Part shown: piece by piece, positions 10,895 to 21,678 of the stretch
Position numbering within the stretch: the first letter of the stretch is position 1
Layout of the letters: each line of letters starts with the position of its first letter
NCBI GenBank assembly: GCA_028386065.3
Contig: JAKUCV010001527.1
Location: 9,112 to 73,111 of the forward strand
From: Turnera subulata
Taxonomy: Eukaryota > Streptophyta > Magnoliopsida > Malpighiales > Passifloraceae
Length of the DNA stretch: 64,000 nt
Direction: 5' to 3'
Translations under genes and position numbers: made by a program
The notes under the pieces: generated by a model
Databases searched by the model: none
The model's input: only the letters and a program-made list of their open reading frames with translations
What the model was told of the DNA's origin: nothing

Positions 10895-11390
10895 ATGAGC
10901 TACTTGTGGTACAGGTTTGGTGCATTCCAGACAGGTTGCGGCGTTATCCCTTGGACAGGACTTAGATCCATAGTTTGCTTCATGTGTCGCATACAGTGTC
11001 TTTGTGAGTTATTAAGTCTTCCGCTGTGCATTATTTTTGCTATTGTTGGGCCATTGGGCCGGTTATGTTGTTATTGATGTTTTTACTTTGGGCTGTTGAG
11101 CCCGAGTTTCTGTTGTATACACTGTATGCTGGGCTTTGTGGGTCAGGTCGTTACAGTTCCGGCACGTGTTTACTGTGTACGGTAAATACGGGTCGGGGCG
11201 TTTCATTTATATATAGTACACAGAAACTACATGTCATTCATTATTGTATGGCATGTCATTTTAATTAAATAAGAGTAAGATATTAGTTTTTTATTATTAT
11301 TAAATAGGGTTATTTCTGTATTTTCGGTTATTTCGCATTTCGCTGTGTTCGTGCTTTTATATATAGTATATAGATATAGATAGATATAGA

Positions 11391-11696
11391 TTGTATCCTC
11401 TTTCCAACCGTATGGTTCCAAAGTCTATGTTTCTCATGTCGACGGACATTTTGGTTGGGACAGTGATCCATCCAACTGTGAACCTGAATGCAATTGTGCT
11501 AATGAGTTTTATGACTCGGATGAGGATTACACACTTCCTCCATCAAAGCCAAGAAGACACACACATGTCAGGAACAATCCCTGCTGGGTCAAATGGTCCA
11601 TTTGAATTTCCTGACCATAAGTCCTCACTTGGAGGACCGTGGTTTACCTTTGATGACATCCCTAAAGCAAAATGGAGACTTAGACTCCAGGAGTAA
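11391..11696 (+). pseudogene. Unidentified gene fragment between repeat copies
   Basis: A roughly 300-bp island with coding-like composition lies between the two copies of the flanking repeat. One frame reads through HVDGHFGWDSDP, a Cys-rich stretch and an acidic patch before a stop near 11603; a neighbouring frame continues with GGPWFTFDDIPKAKWRLRLQ and stops at 11694. The change of frame suggests a decayed coding segment. I do not recognise the family with confidence. Confidence 0.35.
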
Positions 11697-12006
11697 AATT
11701 ACATGTCAATCATTATTATGGCGTTTCGTCTTAATAAAATATGAGTAATGCTAATTTGTAGGAGTATTTCTACATATTTCCTTGATTATAATAAAAACTA
11801 AAAATATCATTCATTGTTATCTGATAGTTCCTCGTAATAAAATAAAAGTAAAATATTAATTTATATTTTATATTATTATTAATATAAGTATAGTTATTTT
11901 TATTTTCATCTATTATTTGAGTTATTTCTTTTATATATATTACATAGAAACTACATGTCATTCATTATTGTATGACATGTCGTTTTAATTAAATAAGAGT
12001 AAGATG

Positions 12007-12009
12007 TTA

Positions 12010-12058
<49 letters not shown>
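12007..12058. repeat. (ATT)n microsatellite
   Basis: About 17 uninterrupted ATT triplets, inside the second copy of the repeat that begins near 11931. The first copy (near 11290) has only three or four units, so the run expanded after duplication. Confidence 0.95.
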
Positions 12059-12059
<1 letters not shown>

Positions 12060-12527
12060 ATAGGGTTATTTTTGTATTTTCAGTTGTTTCGCGTTTCGCT
12101 GCGTTCGTACTTTTATATATAGTTTAGCTATAGATATAGATTGTAATTGTAATTGTAATTGTATTACAGTATTGTGTTTTTGTTGCGCAGAGGAAGACGT
12201 GGCAGGAAAAATAATGTATGGTGATTTAATTAATGAAGGGTATTTATTTCTGTATTTTCAGTTGTTTCGCTGCGTTCGTACTTTTATATATAGTATAGCT
12301 ATAGATATAGATATAAATTGTAATTGTAATTGTAATTATATTACAGTATTGTGCTTTTATTGCACAGAGGAAGAGGGTAGGAAAAATAATGTATGGTGAT
12401 TTAATTAATGAAGGGTATTTTAGTAGTTTCGCATGTTTCGCTGTTTTGATGTTTTTATGTCTTCATGCTTTTATAGATAGTATAGATAATTGCCTGTCTA
12501 GTGGATCACAAATGACAATGTTGAATG

Positions 12528-12799
12528 CAGTGGCGGATCTAGGAGGGGCAAGTGGGGCCCGGGCCCCCTAGATCTTTCCTCTTTATACTGATTTTGTAAG
12601 AAAAATAGCACATTAAAAGCTTGGTGCAATGGTTGGCCCCCTCCCCTCAAGAAATTGTTGGAGTTCAAGGGATCGAGTCCTACACCTTCCATTTGTATAT
12701 AATTTTAAACGTTTTCTGTACAGAAGTTCAAAATGGACCCTTGTTACCAAAATTTATACAAAATGTGCCCCCCTAACCAAAATTTCTGGATCCGCCCTG
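12528..12799. mobile_element. hAT-type MITE, 272 bp
   Basis: The terminal inverted repeats are CAGTGGCGGATCTAG at the left and, read inward from the right, CAGGGCGGATCCAG. Flanks are GTTGAATG (12520-12527) and CTTGAATG (12800-12807), an 8-bp target duplication with one mismatch. Eight-bp duplications and CAG..CTG ends are hAT hallmarks. There is no transposase; the element is non-autonomous. An internal tRNA-like promoter is annotated separately. Confidence 0.8.
12622..12680 (+). promoter_or_regulatory. tRNA-like pol III A and B boxes inside the hAT MITE
   Basis: TGGTGCAATGG (12622-12632) fits the A-box consensus TRGYNNARNNG exactly. GGATCGAGTCC (12670-12680) matches the B box GGTTCGANNCC at all but one position. 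The 37-bp gap is normal for a type-2 pol III promoter. The sequence does not fold as a whole tRNA, so it looks like a SINE head embedded in, or co-opted by, the MITE. Confidence 0.55.
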
Positions 12800-12807
12800 C
12801 TTGAATG

Positions 12808-14284
12808 TTTGGATTTATTATCATAATATTAATATAGCATAAAAAATCATGATATTGATATGAATTATTTATTATCTTTTTAAGTTTGAATATGATGAAC
12901 TTGGAAATATTGATTATTTTTTGTCGTATCTTACATTTATTTTCTTCTGAAATGGGACAGGATGGCTTTATATTTATTCTGGAAAATAAAAAAAATAGCA
13001 TACTATGTTATACAAAATTTCGGACATTTCGATCATTAGCTGCCTAAACCAAAAAAAGTTTGGATATTCAGTCTTTGAGTTTTTGGGCTTCGAACATTAA
13101 TTTGAACAGTTTGGTAGAAGTTCGATCAACCCAAAGACCAAACCAAAATATAAGATGACGGAACTAAACAACTAAATACCGAGAGACAGTGTCGGGTAAA
13201 GATGAGAATATAGGGGGAGAAAGGATCTTCCCGTCGGGAAGTCCACGGGAAGGGGAGGATGTCATGGCCATTTTCCCATTCCCATTCTCAGTCCACATTA
13301 TCTCGTTCGGCCCGAGTGGTTTTAGCCTTTTTTTGGAAATTAAAGGGATTTATTGTTCAGTTAGGCCTATTATTTATTTGGGCTGGGTTATTTAATTTGG
13401 ACAACCCTATGTCTGTTGTCCTATTTTTTAAGAGAAAACTTCGTTCGAAAAAAAAAAAAAAAACCGTCAGTTCTTCCTCACCCTACCACCCTTACCCTCT
13501 TCAACCGCCAAAGCCCCTCAACATCTACCGGCCACCGCCAACAAGCTTCACTCCTGCTACATCCTCGCCGATCTATCTCCCCCACTCCCCTACCTGGTTC
13601 TTCAACAACCAAGCTGGAATGATGCCCGAGCCAAGCCGTCAGTACTGTTTAAATATACTGTGGGGAGCAAAGCGGCCATTATTATCTTAGGTATGTGTTT
13701 CCCTTGTATGTTAACTTCAATATCTCTTTTGCATTTTAGTGCTATGAATGCTGCCTGAGATTGTGGAGGGAAGTAATTGGAGACTTATGGTGGATTTTGT
13801 GGAGAACGGGCATGGGTAGCCAGGGAGCGGCCACGCTGTCGAGCCTAATCGAGTCGAGCTCGAACCTGGTTTTTATTAACGACTAAAGCTCGAGCCTAAT
13901 ATTTTCTTAACGAGCTGGTCACAATTTTTATGGAGTTTATATGTTAGGATTATGTGTAAAAAAATATGTAAATGTGAAGAATATGTCATCTGTCAGTGTT
14001 TTTTTCTTTTTTTTCTTCTTCTTTTTTGCGGAATCAATTACTTCGAAATATATAGTCATCATGGTCCTTTGTTTGAATTTATTGTGAATGGATAACTCAT
14101 AGGAGTTATGAAGCTGCTGCTGAATTTTGATTGACTTATTATAACTAAAGTAACCACACCAATAAAGGGCTCTGGAGTAATTATTTGATGTGAAAATTAG
14201 GTTTTAGGATTCATCCCAGACCCATAAAAGTACAGCTCTGCCGCTCCGTCAGCTCGAAGCAACGACAACATCGAAGGCAGAGAA
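12808..14284. other. Intergenic region upstream of CDC48B
   Basis: No convincing gene. It contains an A14-15 run near 13449 and a Pro/Ser-rich C-rich stretch (about 13470-13620) in a frame with no family resemblance. Repeated GAGCTCGA-type words occur around 13845-13915, perhaps a degenerate MITE. The last 100 bp before the ATG include the probable 5' UTR (the GAAGGCAGAGAA context at 14272-14284). Confidence 0.5.
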
Positions 14285-17200
14285 ATGGAGCAGGACTGCA
14301 AAGCTGAACAGTTAATTGGTGGGAATGTTGCGGCGCTTCAAGCTCTCAGAGAACTCATCACTTACCCTCTTCTGTACCGACGCGAAGCCCAAAAACTTCA
14401 CCTCAAGGTACCTTAAAATCTCACCCTTTCCTTCTGTTTAATTACATTTGATTATCCTTACAATGATGCTCTCGTGCTACAACTTTCTCTTTCTTATTCT
14501 AAGATCTGTATTTTTCTCCAGTGGCCAAAAGGATTGCTTTTATATGGTCCACCTGGAACTGGAAAGGTATGTAGTTTCTACATAAGACAAGTTTGATATC
14601 CGAGCATGTTTTCAACTGTTTCGCATTGAAATCTATATCCAAAATTTGTGTTTAGTATTAAGAAAAGTATGCGTAATGGGATTTTCTTCTGTTGGTACTT
14701 GATCTTAATTGCATACCACAAAAAAAGGACTTAATCTGGTGACAACTGAATTTGATTTAGACGTCTCTCTTTGTTTCATATATGGTCTCTCTCTTCCTGA
14801 TTTATTAAAATTCTTTCGTTGCTTTTATTTCTTTTCATGGCAGACAAGTTTGGTACGTGCAGTTGTTCGGGAGTCCGGTGCACATTTGATTGTTGTCAGG
14901 TACCGCGTGCTTGTGTATCTTTCCCAATGGTTGATTGTGGCGTTACCTAGCTCTGTACAAGCTTGGATTTGAATTTAGGCTTGTTTACAGACTTCCATTG
15001 GTTGTAAATTTGTGGTTGCTTTTCTTTCTCTAGTCCGCATACCGTACACAGAGCATTTGCTGGAGAAAGTGAGAGAATTCTGCGAGAGGCTTTTTCAGAG
15101 GCATCAACTCATGCAATGTCAGGCAACCCATCAGTTATTTTTATAGATGAAATAGATGCATTGTGTCCTCGCCGTGATTCAAGGTATTGGAAAGTAGGCC
15201 GATAGCAAAGATAACAGGATATTTTCTTACTTTGAACCCCAAGTCTGACTTGGCCTTTTTTCCTGTAGAAAAACTAAAATCATTCTAATGAACTTTACGG
15301 AAAAACTATACATCTTTTTATCCTTTCCTTTTATTTATTTATTTTCCATCTCCTGAATTGCTGCCTTACGTTGAGTGCAATTTCCTTGTTTATACATTCA
15401 CATTATGCCTTCAAATGCAGGCAAGAGCAGAATGTTCGCATAGCTTCTCAACTTTTTGCACTGATGGATGCCAATAACCTTTCATCTGCATCATTATCAC
15501 ATGTTGTTGTGGTTGCATCCACTAACAAGTTAGTTTCTTATCTTTTCTGCTTGTTGAAATAAACTTAAGAAATGAATTTGTTTTGAGGGATTGGGATGGC
15601 ATGAACTATATAATGTGAGAGCTTACTATAGTAAAACCAGATATTTGCCAACATTGTACGGTTACTTGTAGCTTGTGGGGTTAAACTGCTGTTATTCCAG
15701 TACATGTTTAGCCTTTTCGGTACTATGCTTATATGTTTTTTACCTACATTATGCAAGTTTTCTTAATTGCTTAGAGTTTCTTCCAAGTCAAGTCATTGTT
15801 GAATGCTTGGCTTGTTTTCAGGACAAAAACTATATGCTTAAACAAGAAGCTAGTGAATCTATGATGGTTCAGTGTTGTATCGTACCTTTAGGCTGTATGA
15901 AATTAAGCTCTATTGTGAGGCCAAAAGTGTTTTGCTAGATGTGCTGACGTGATGAATTTCTGCATATAGAGTTGACTCGATTGACCCTGCTTTGAGGAGG
16001 TCTGGACGTTTTGATGCTGAAGTTGAAGTTACTACACCTACTGAAGAGGAACGCTTTCAAATTCTCGAGGTAATTAGTTATATTTTGATATTTGTGAGAG
16101 GATCATGTATGTTAGTGTAGATACTTGCATCAGCCTCTTGATGCCTAATTTGCAAGGATTAGTGAAATATGGAATAGTGCTGTAATTTTCTGCCTGTTGA
16201 TCATTATCAGCTCTACACAAAGAAGCTCTTATTGGATCCTGATGTTGACTTGAAGGCCATTGCTGCATCTTGCAATGGATATGTTGGGGCTGATCTTGAA
16301 GCTTTATGCCGAGAAGCAACAATGTCTGCTGTTAGGTCTTCAGGTACAAATGCAAATGCTGATGTGCTTCGCTTAACAGTGGAAGACTGGAAGCATGCTA
16401 GAACTGTGGTTGGTCCTAGCATGACAAGAGGTGTGGCTGTGGAAGTCCCAAAGGTCTCTTGGGAAGATATCGGCGGACTAAAAGATTTAAAGGTTTTTTT
16501 TAACTCTACGATGTGATTTTGTGTGCAAAGTTTTAATACCAAATATTCCATGGAAAAGATTTGAAGGCGCATTGCTTGACATGCATTCTTTCTGTTTCTG
16601 TTGGAAAACTATACCCATGCTTTCTATTTTGGCAGAAAAAGCTGCAACAAGCAGTTGAGTGGCCAATCAAGTATTCTGATGCATGTTCAAGGTTGGGGGT
16701 GCAACCTTATCGTGGAGTTCTTTTGCATGGGCCTCCAGGATGCTCAAAAACCACTCTTGCTAAAGCCGCAGCTAATGCTGCACAAGCTTCTTTCTTTTCC
16801 TTAAGGTTTGATTCTCTTTCTCGCTTGTAGATCTGAAGACTTTCTAACTGGTGGAGCTTATCAGTTTTGTGTTGCGTTTCAATGTTTACTCTCAACACTC
16901 TGTTTTTGTGAAAAGCTAGTAGCATGTTGATTCCTGCATGGAAATATTGTTCTCTGCACTAAGTGTGCCAAAAGCTTTACATGGTAGATGCAAAAATTGA
17001 TGTTTAACTACAACATGTCTATGTTGCCTTTTCTTTTTTGCATGTTAATATGGCATTAAGTTTTAGATAAAAGAATACAAGTGGTTGTTTTGTTGAATTA
17101 AAATCTTCTAACATTTTTGTACTTTTATGTATGGCACCATAAATTTTCTGGTGGAATGTTTTATTTAGTAGATATCATGTGCTACCATTTCAAAGTTCAG

Positions 17201-18712
17201 TTACTGCTTTTATAAATTCAAATAGGGTAAAAAAATTGTATTGGATTCTTAGATATTAATGTAGTGTAAATCAGTGGTGCAGAAGTGTACTCTATGTATG
17301 TTGGAGAGGGTGAAGCATTGTTGCGCAGTACTTTCCAGAGAGCTCGTCTTGCTGCGCCAAGCATAGTATTCTTTGATGAGGTTGACGTTCTTGCTGCAAA
17401 ACGGTTAGTGTTTGGTTGCCTCAGGAATTGTTATACGGGTATGCATATTTGTAAATTCAAAACTGATAACATATCATTTAATTGCAGAGGAAGCAGTTCA
17501 AGTAACAATGTTACTGTAGGGGAGAGGCTTCTTTCTACTTTACTGATTGAAATGGATGGTTTGGAACAGACCAAAGTAAGTGATCATTAAATGATGATGT
17601 TTTTCTTTTAGCTGTCTTCATGCTTGGCGAGAAGTTATTAGCATCTAACCTTGTGGTTTGAATGCTCTATTCTGCAAGGGTATTCTTGTATTAGCTGCCA
17701 CAAATCGTCCCCAAGCAATTGATGCTGCACTTATGCGGCCTGGACGTTTTGATCAGGTGAGGATCTGTTATATTACTGTTTCCCATGTCTGTTGCGCAGT
17801 CAACAAGTATATGAAAGTTCTTTTCTTTTTTGTTCTTGGTCGTCTTGCTGTTATAGCAAAAAGATTAGTCTGTAACAGGGAGTTGGTCTCTTCTTGCGGA
17901 GATGCTCAACACCATTATTTAAGTTCATTGCTCTTGTGATTGGTAAAAATAATCCAACGATGCCATCAAGCAACTGGTCCTCTTATAGATATATAGGACA
18001 TGAAGTTGACAACAAGTTATATAATCTTTTCTGAGGTCTAATGTGCCTAAAACTTGGAACTGCTCTTGTGGGAAACTGTCCCCATGAAGGCTGTTTTATG
18101 AGGTCTTATTACGTTGACCCCTGAGCAGTTGTAAGACTGGCAATAGTTTTATTTTGAAGTCTCGCTATAGTTAAAAACATGAGCTCTCAGAATCTTATTT
18201 AACTTCATACCTTGAATTTGTAGGTGCTATATGTACCACCACCTGATTCAGAAGCTCGATATGAGATACTCTGTGTTCATACACGAAACATGAAATTTGG
18301 GGATGATGTTGATCTGAGAAAGATAGCAGAAGATACTGAGCTCTTCACTGGAGCTGAACTGGAGGGTCTTTGCAGAGAAGCTGGTATCGTGGCTCTGAGG
18401 GAAAACATATCCGCCACAGTCGTACTCAATCGGCATTTCCAGACCGTAAAGGAGTCACTGAAACCAGCATTGACAAGAGCTGACGTTGAAAAATATTCAT
18501 CTTTTATGAAGACCAAAGGATCGACTGAATCTTCATCCAGTGTAAATGATAACAAGTACAAAAAGAATCTATGGGAACCCGCTGCTCCGGCTAAAATTGG
18601 TGTTCTGGGCGTTGTGGTACTTATTGCTGCTTGTATATTTTCTGGTCTATACAAAGTCAACAAGGACATGGCATGGCGGCGAGTTGATGTTGCTCACATG
18701 ACTTTTACATAG
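14285..18712 (+). CDS. CDC48B: CDC48B-type AAA+ ATPase, 12 exons
   Basis: Intact gene. Exons: 14285-14407, 14522-14566, 14844-14899, 15034-15183, 15421-15528, 15970-16069, 16211-16492, 16636-16805, 17275-17403, 17488-17575, 17679-17756, 18224-18712. All introns are GT-AG, phases agree, and the sum is 1818 nt (605 aa; the Arabidopsis CDC48 homolog B is about the same length). It has two AAA modules. D1 has Walker A GPPGTGKT (about residues 50-57), Walker B IFIDE (about 110) and an RRSGRFD arginine-finger region. D2 has Walker A GPPGCSKT (320-327), Walker B VFFDE (about 376) and MRPGRFD. It lacks the N-terminal domain of classical CDC48/p97. A hydrophobic segment at about 568-588 predicts a C-terminal membrane anchor. 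The expected role is ATP-driven unfolding or extraction of proteins at a membrane; the exact substrate is unknown. D2 carries Cys-Ser before the Walker Lys, as I recall for this subfamily. Confidence 0.95.
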
Positions 18713-19019
18713 TAAAGAGGGTTATGAGTCGAGGTAGTTTTTTTTGTTTTTTTAGTGGACAACTGCTGCAGATAATCTTGTTATGTGTGGCTAACCGGTA
18801 ATTCCGGTTGTAATTTTGAGCTATCTTTTTCTTTTTTAAAAAAAATAACAGCAGTGGTGTCATCATACATCCTGCCATCATCACCCCCTTCTGTTGGTTT
18901 TTTTTGCTAATCGATTCTGATTTTTATTGATATTAAACATAAATAAAAGAGGACATTAAGGAAATGACATGATACATGGATTAGCACGAAACATGGATTA
19001 GAACGAAACAAAGTACTTA

Positions 19020-19293
19020 CATCCTATCATCATCAACCAATTAGCATTGGTTGTAGTGCTAAGGTGCATTGCATTCTCCTCAAATTCCAAGGTCTAATTA
19101 TGAGTCTTGGTAGAAGCGGGTGTATAGAAATTGTGCTATTGGTAGTGGTCTCACCTCACAAGGGTGACGCATCGAGCTACGAGGAGAGTGCTATTGGTAG
19201 TGGTCCCACCTCACAAGGGTGACGCGTCGAGCCACGGGGAGAAATTACTCCGAAAGTTGACTGAGATACTCTTCTAGTATAAAAAAAAACACT
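19020..19293 (+). mobile_element. SINE-like element with A-rich tail
   Basis: The head GGTTGTAGTGCTAAGGTGC..GAGTCTTGGTAGAAG resembles plant tRNA-derived SINE heads with decayed A and B boxes. The element ends in an A9 run at 19281-19289 and is flanked by AAGTACTT at 19012-19019 and 19294-19301, a direct repeat consistent with target-primed insertion. It holds a 55-bp internal tandem duplication. It lies about 300 bp downstream of the CDC48B stop codon. Confidence 0.5.
19133..19242 (+). repeat. 55-bp tandem duplication within the SINE-like element
   Basis: Units 19133-19187 and 19188-19242 both begin GTGCTATTGGTAGTGGT and differ at about five positions, mostly C/T or A/G transitions. A single SINE body appears to have been duplicated. 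Confidence 0.9.
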
Positions 19294-19301
19294 AAGTACT
19301 T

Positions 19302-19885
19302 GATATTTGGTCTTTTTGATAATAGAGATGGTCAATATTTTGTTCTGTTAAAAAAAATCAATTAATCTTTGTATCATAAAGTTTTTTAAAAATTCATTCT
19401 TCACAATTTTTCAAGTTTAGAATTTTAAAGTTGAAGACATTTAGATTATTTATTAGATTGTTTTTTTTTTTGAAAATGATTATCTATTAGAATGGTATTT
19501 AATTAATTCATGTTTTTTTTTTTGACTCATCAGTTGTATCTAACAATTATGGACGGTTGCAGGTAGAACTTAGAAGGATGCTATTGATGCTCATACCAAC
19601 TCGTGGGCATGTACAATAACTACCCTATTCCAAAAATCTGTTTCACAGTTGTAGGTCATATAATTGTATATCGTTTGCGCTACATTAGACCTCCTTAGAA
19701 AGTATCATTTCCAATTATTTATGTTATAGTTATACTCTTTGATTATACACATTCATTCATGGGGATAATGCATGTAGGGTATATTTGTAGCTGTAATTTG
19801 AATAAACCATGAGCATCAAAGAGGCAAAAGTCGCATGAAAATGATGGCATGAATAGCCTTCAGCTCTTTAGAGCCATGGGAATGG
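19302..19885. other. AT-rich intergenic stretch
   Basis: No gene or recognisable element. It has several T runs and no conserved reading frame. Confidence 0.6.
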
Positions 19886-19895
19886 GTTTTATTTG

Positions 19896-20702
19896 GGGTT
19901 AATTACATTTTGACCCCCTGTATTCTCGTTTATTATTCACGAACCCCCTGAACTTTTTTTTTCATCAAATGACCACCTGAATTCCCAATTTGATGCAATT
20001 AACCACTTCCGTCCATGGGCAGATGGATTCTGTCGCTAGCACTAACGGAATGCAGGGATGAGTGACACGTGGAAATATCTTAACCATTCAATATTTTTCT
20101 TTTTCTATTTCATTTTCTTTAAAAAGAATAAAACAAAAAATATTATATCAAAAGATTAAAAAATTTCTTCTTCCTCTCCAGCTCCTCCCCTCCCCATTCC
20201 CTTCCCTTCCCCCTCCACCTTCGCCTGCCCCTTCCCCAATCAATTTCACTGCCCACTGAAACCTCATCGTCAATAAAGAAATCCACCATCGTCAATCCTC
20301 CATCCACGGCTCTGCAATCAAAAATCCATGCTTACCAACCCTGTCCCCTCCCCTTCCCCCCTCTCACCACCGGTGACTTTAGGACACCACCACCAAATTT
20401 GCAAGAAAACACAACCACCATAATCCAACAAATTCACAACAATAACACCGTAGACTATAGCGATGGCGACGATATTGAATCGGTATGGAATTGAAGGGAT
20501 GGGAACGGAGGGAGAGAGAGGGTTGAAATGCGATTACCTAGGCGAGGTGTACAGGGTGATTCCTTGTGGTGATGCCAAGCTCGGCTCTACTTGCGGCGAT
20601 GGTTGCGCTGCGTGGTGGAGAGAGAGACGGTGGCAGAGTTTGCGAGACAGAGGAGAGGCAATTGATTCAAGGACAGTGGCGGCTTCCACCCCGTACACTC
20701 CG

Positions 20703-20736
<34 letters not shown>

Positions 20737-21668
20737 TCTGTGCTATAGCGACAACAGCCACCAAGTCAAGCTCAAGGCCACTACAAAGAATCACCACTGC
20801 TCGTTTCGTCGCCGTCCACGGAAAAGCACGTCAACTGTCATGCACCTTGCACGCCGCCGTCCTCATCGCCACCGTGCGTTCGTCTTCCTCCTCGCACCAG
20901 AAACCATAAACGCCGCTGTTTTCGCTGAGCCTCCCTCTCCGGCGTGAAAGACCTCCTTCACTCCATCGCACCGCCCAGCAGTACCTCCGCCCCTACCATC
21001 TCATCCTCTGCCACAGCTACTCCGACCACACTGCGGATTTCGCCCTCTGCCACCGACTCAAAAATCGCCACCAGCTCCTCTTCTCCCTTCTGTCCTCGCC
21101 TCTTTTTCCTTCACCCTCTTCAACCTGGATCTCTTTCTTCCTTTGTGTTTCTCTCCCTTTTGATTCCACCAACAAGCCAAGGAAGGAATGAAAAGATTCA
21201 AATCAATGTGCAATTAGCATAGATCTATAGGTAATTCAAGTATGTGCTTCTTTTTACTTTTGTCAGTTGCAAAAATTAATCTTTTGGATGGAGAAGCCTA
21301 CGGCGGAGGTCGGGCGTGGGATGGCAAAGGAAGAGGAAGGTGGAGGGCTTTGTATTTTTGGATCTGGTTTTCCTGGACGAGTAGGTGGCAACAATTTTTT
21401 TCAATTTTTTTTCATTTTTTTATTTTTGTTTATTTTTATTTAATTTTATGTAAAACTAAATTAAATAGATAAAATGGACGGACAGGATTAAAACATGTGG
21501 CATCAATCTGTGGCTTCTGTTTGTGTAATTGACGGAATCCATCTGCCCATGAACGGAGGGGGTCAATTACATCAAATTGGGAGTTTAGGTGGTCATTTCA
21601 TAAAAAAAAAGTTCAGGGGGTTCGTGAATAATAAATGAGAATACAGGAGGTCAAAATGTAATTAACCC
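19896..21668. mobile_element. Non-autonomous Mutator-like element (MULE), 1.77 kb
   Basis: Ends GGGTTAATTACATTTTGAC and its inverted copy. The terminal inverted repeats are about 145 bp long (19896-20037 and 21520-21668) and highly similar. GTTTTATTTG precedes the left end (19886-19895) and follows the right end (21669-21678), a 9-10 bp target duplication as expected for MULEs. The interior has a CT microsatellite (20704-20731), GC-rich segments and short Ser/Arg/Pro-rich frames (20463-20909, 20944-21222) without any domain I recognise. No transposase. Captured gene pieces (a Pack-MULE) are possible, given the GC-rich interior, but not shown. Confidence 0.85.
20704..20731. repeat. (CT)n microsatellite inside the MULE
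   Basis: About 13-14 CT/TC units within a GC-rich interior segment. Confidence 0.85.
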
Positions 21669-21678
21669 GTTTTATTTG

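Larger units (their letters stand above)
9166..11205 (+). mobile_element. 5'-truncated large LTR in inverted orientation to 6299-9165
   Basis: Plus-strand copy of the same LTR family, ending GGGGCGTTTCA at 11205. It lacks about the first 650 bp, including the TGTAACAG start, and begins directly at the TG end of its neighbour, so the two LTRs meet head to head with no spacer. It keeps the GC-rich segment, an AGGTAAG donor-like site (9291-9297), the (TA)n stretch, the minisatellite and the double hairpin. Sequence after 11205 is not a primer site, so this is a solo or rearranged copy. Confidence 0.75.
11206..12470. repeat. Degenerate local direct and tandem repeats
   Basis: The block TATATATAGTACACAGAAACTA..AGGGTTATTTCTG (about 11211-11400) recurs at 11931-12130. 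A further unit of about 180 bp, holding TTCAGTTGTTTCGC, the (GTAATT)n motif, GCAGAGGAAGA and GGTGATTTAATTAATGAAGG, is repeated in tandem (about 12070-12250 and 12251-12430). These are segmental duplications in AT-rich DNA with no coding capacity of their own. Confidence 0.6.

Noticed and set aside
12622..12692. tRNA gene
   Set aside because: A and B boxes are present, but no acceptor stem, anticodon arm or T-arm closure can be drawn. It is within a MITE.
13259..13690. 143-codon frame upstream of CDC48B
   Set aside because: It includes a poly-Lys stretch from an A run and Pro/Ser-rich text from C-rich DNA; no family resemblance.
20463..20909. 148-codon frame in the MULE
   Set aside because: Contains a Ser/Leu run from the CT microsatellite and shows no domain; treated as MULE interior.
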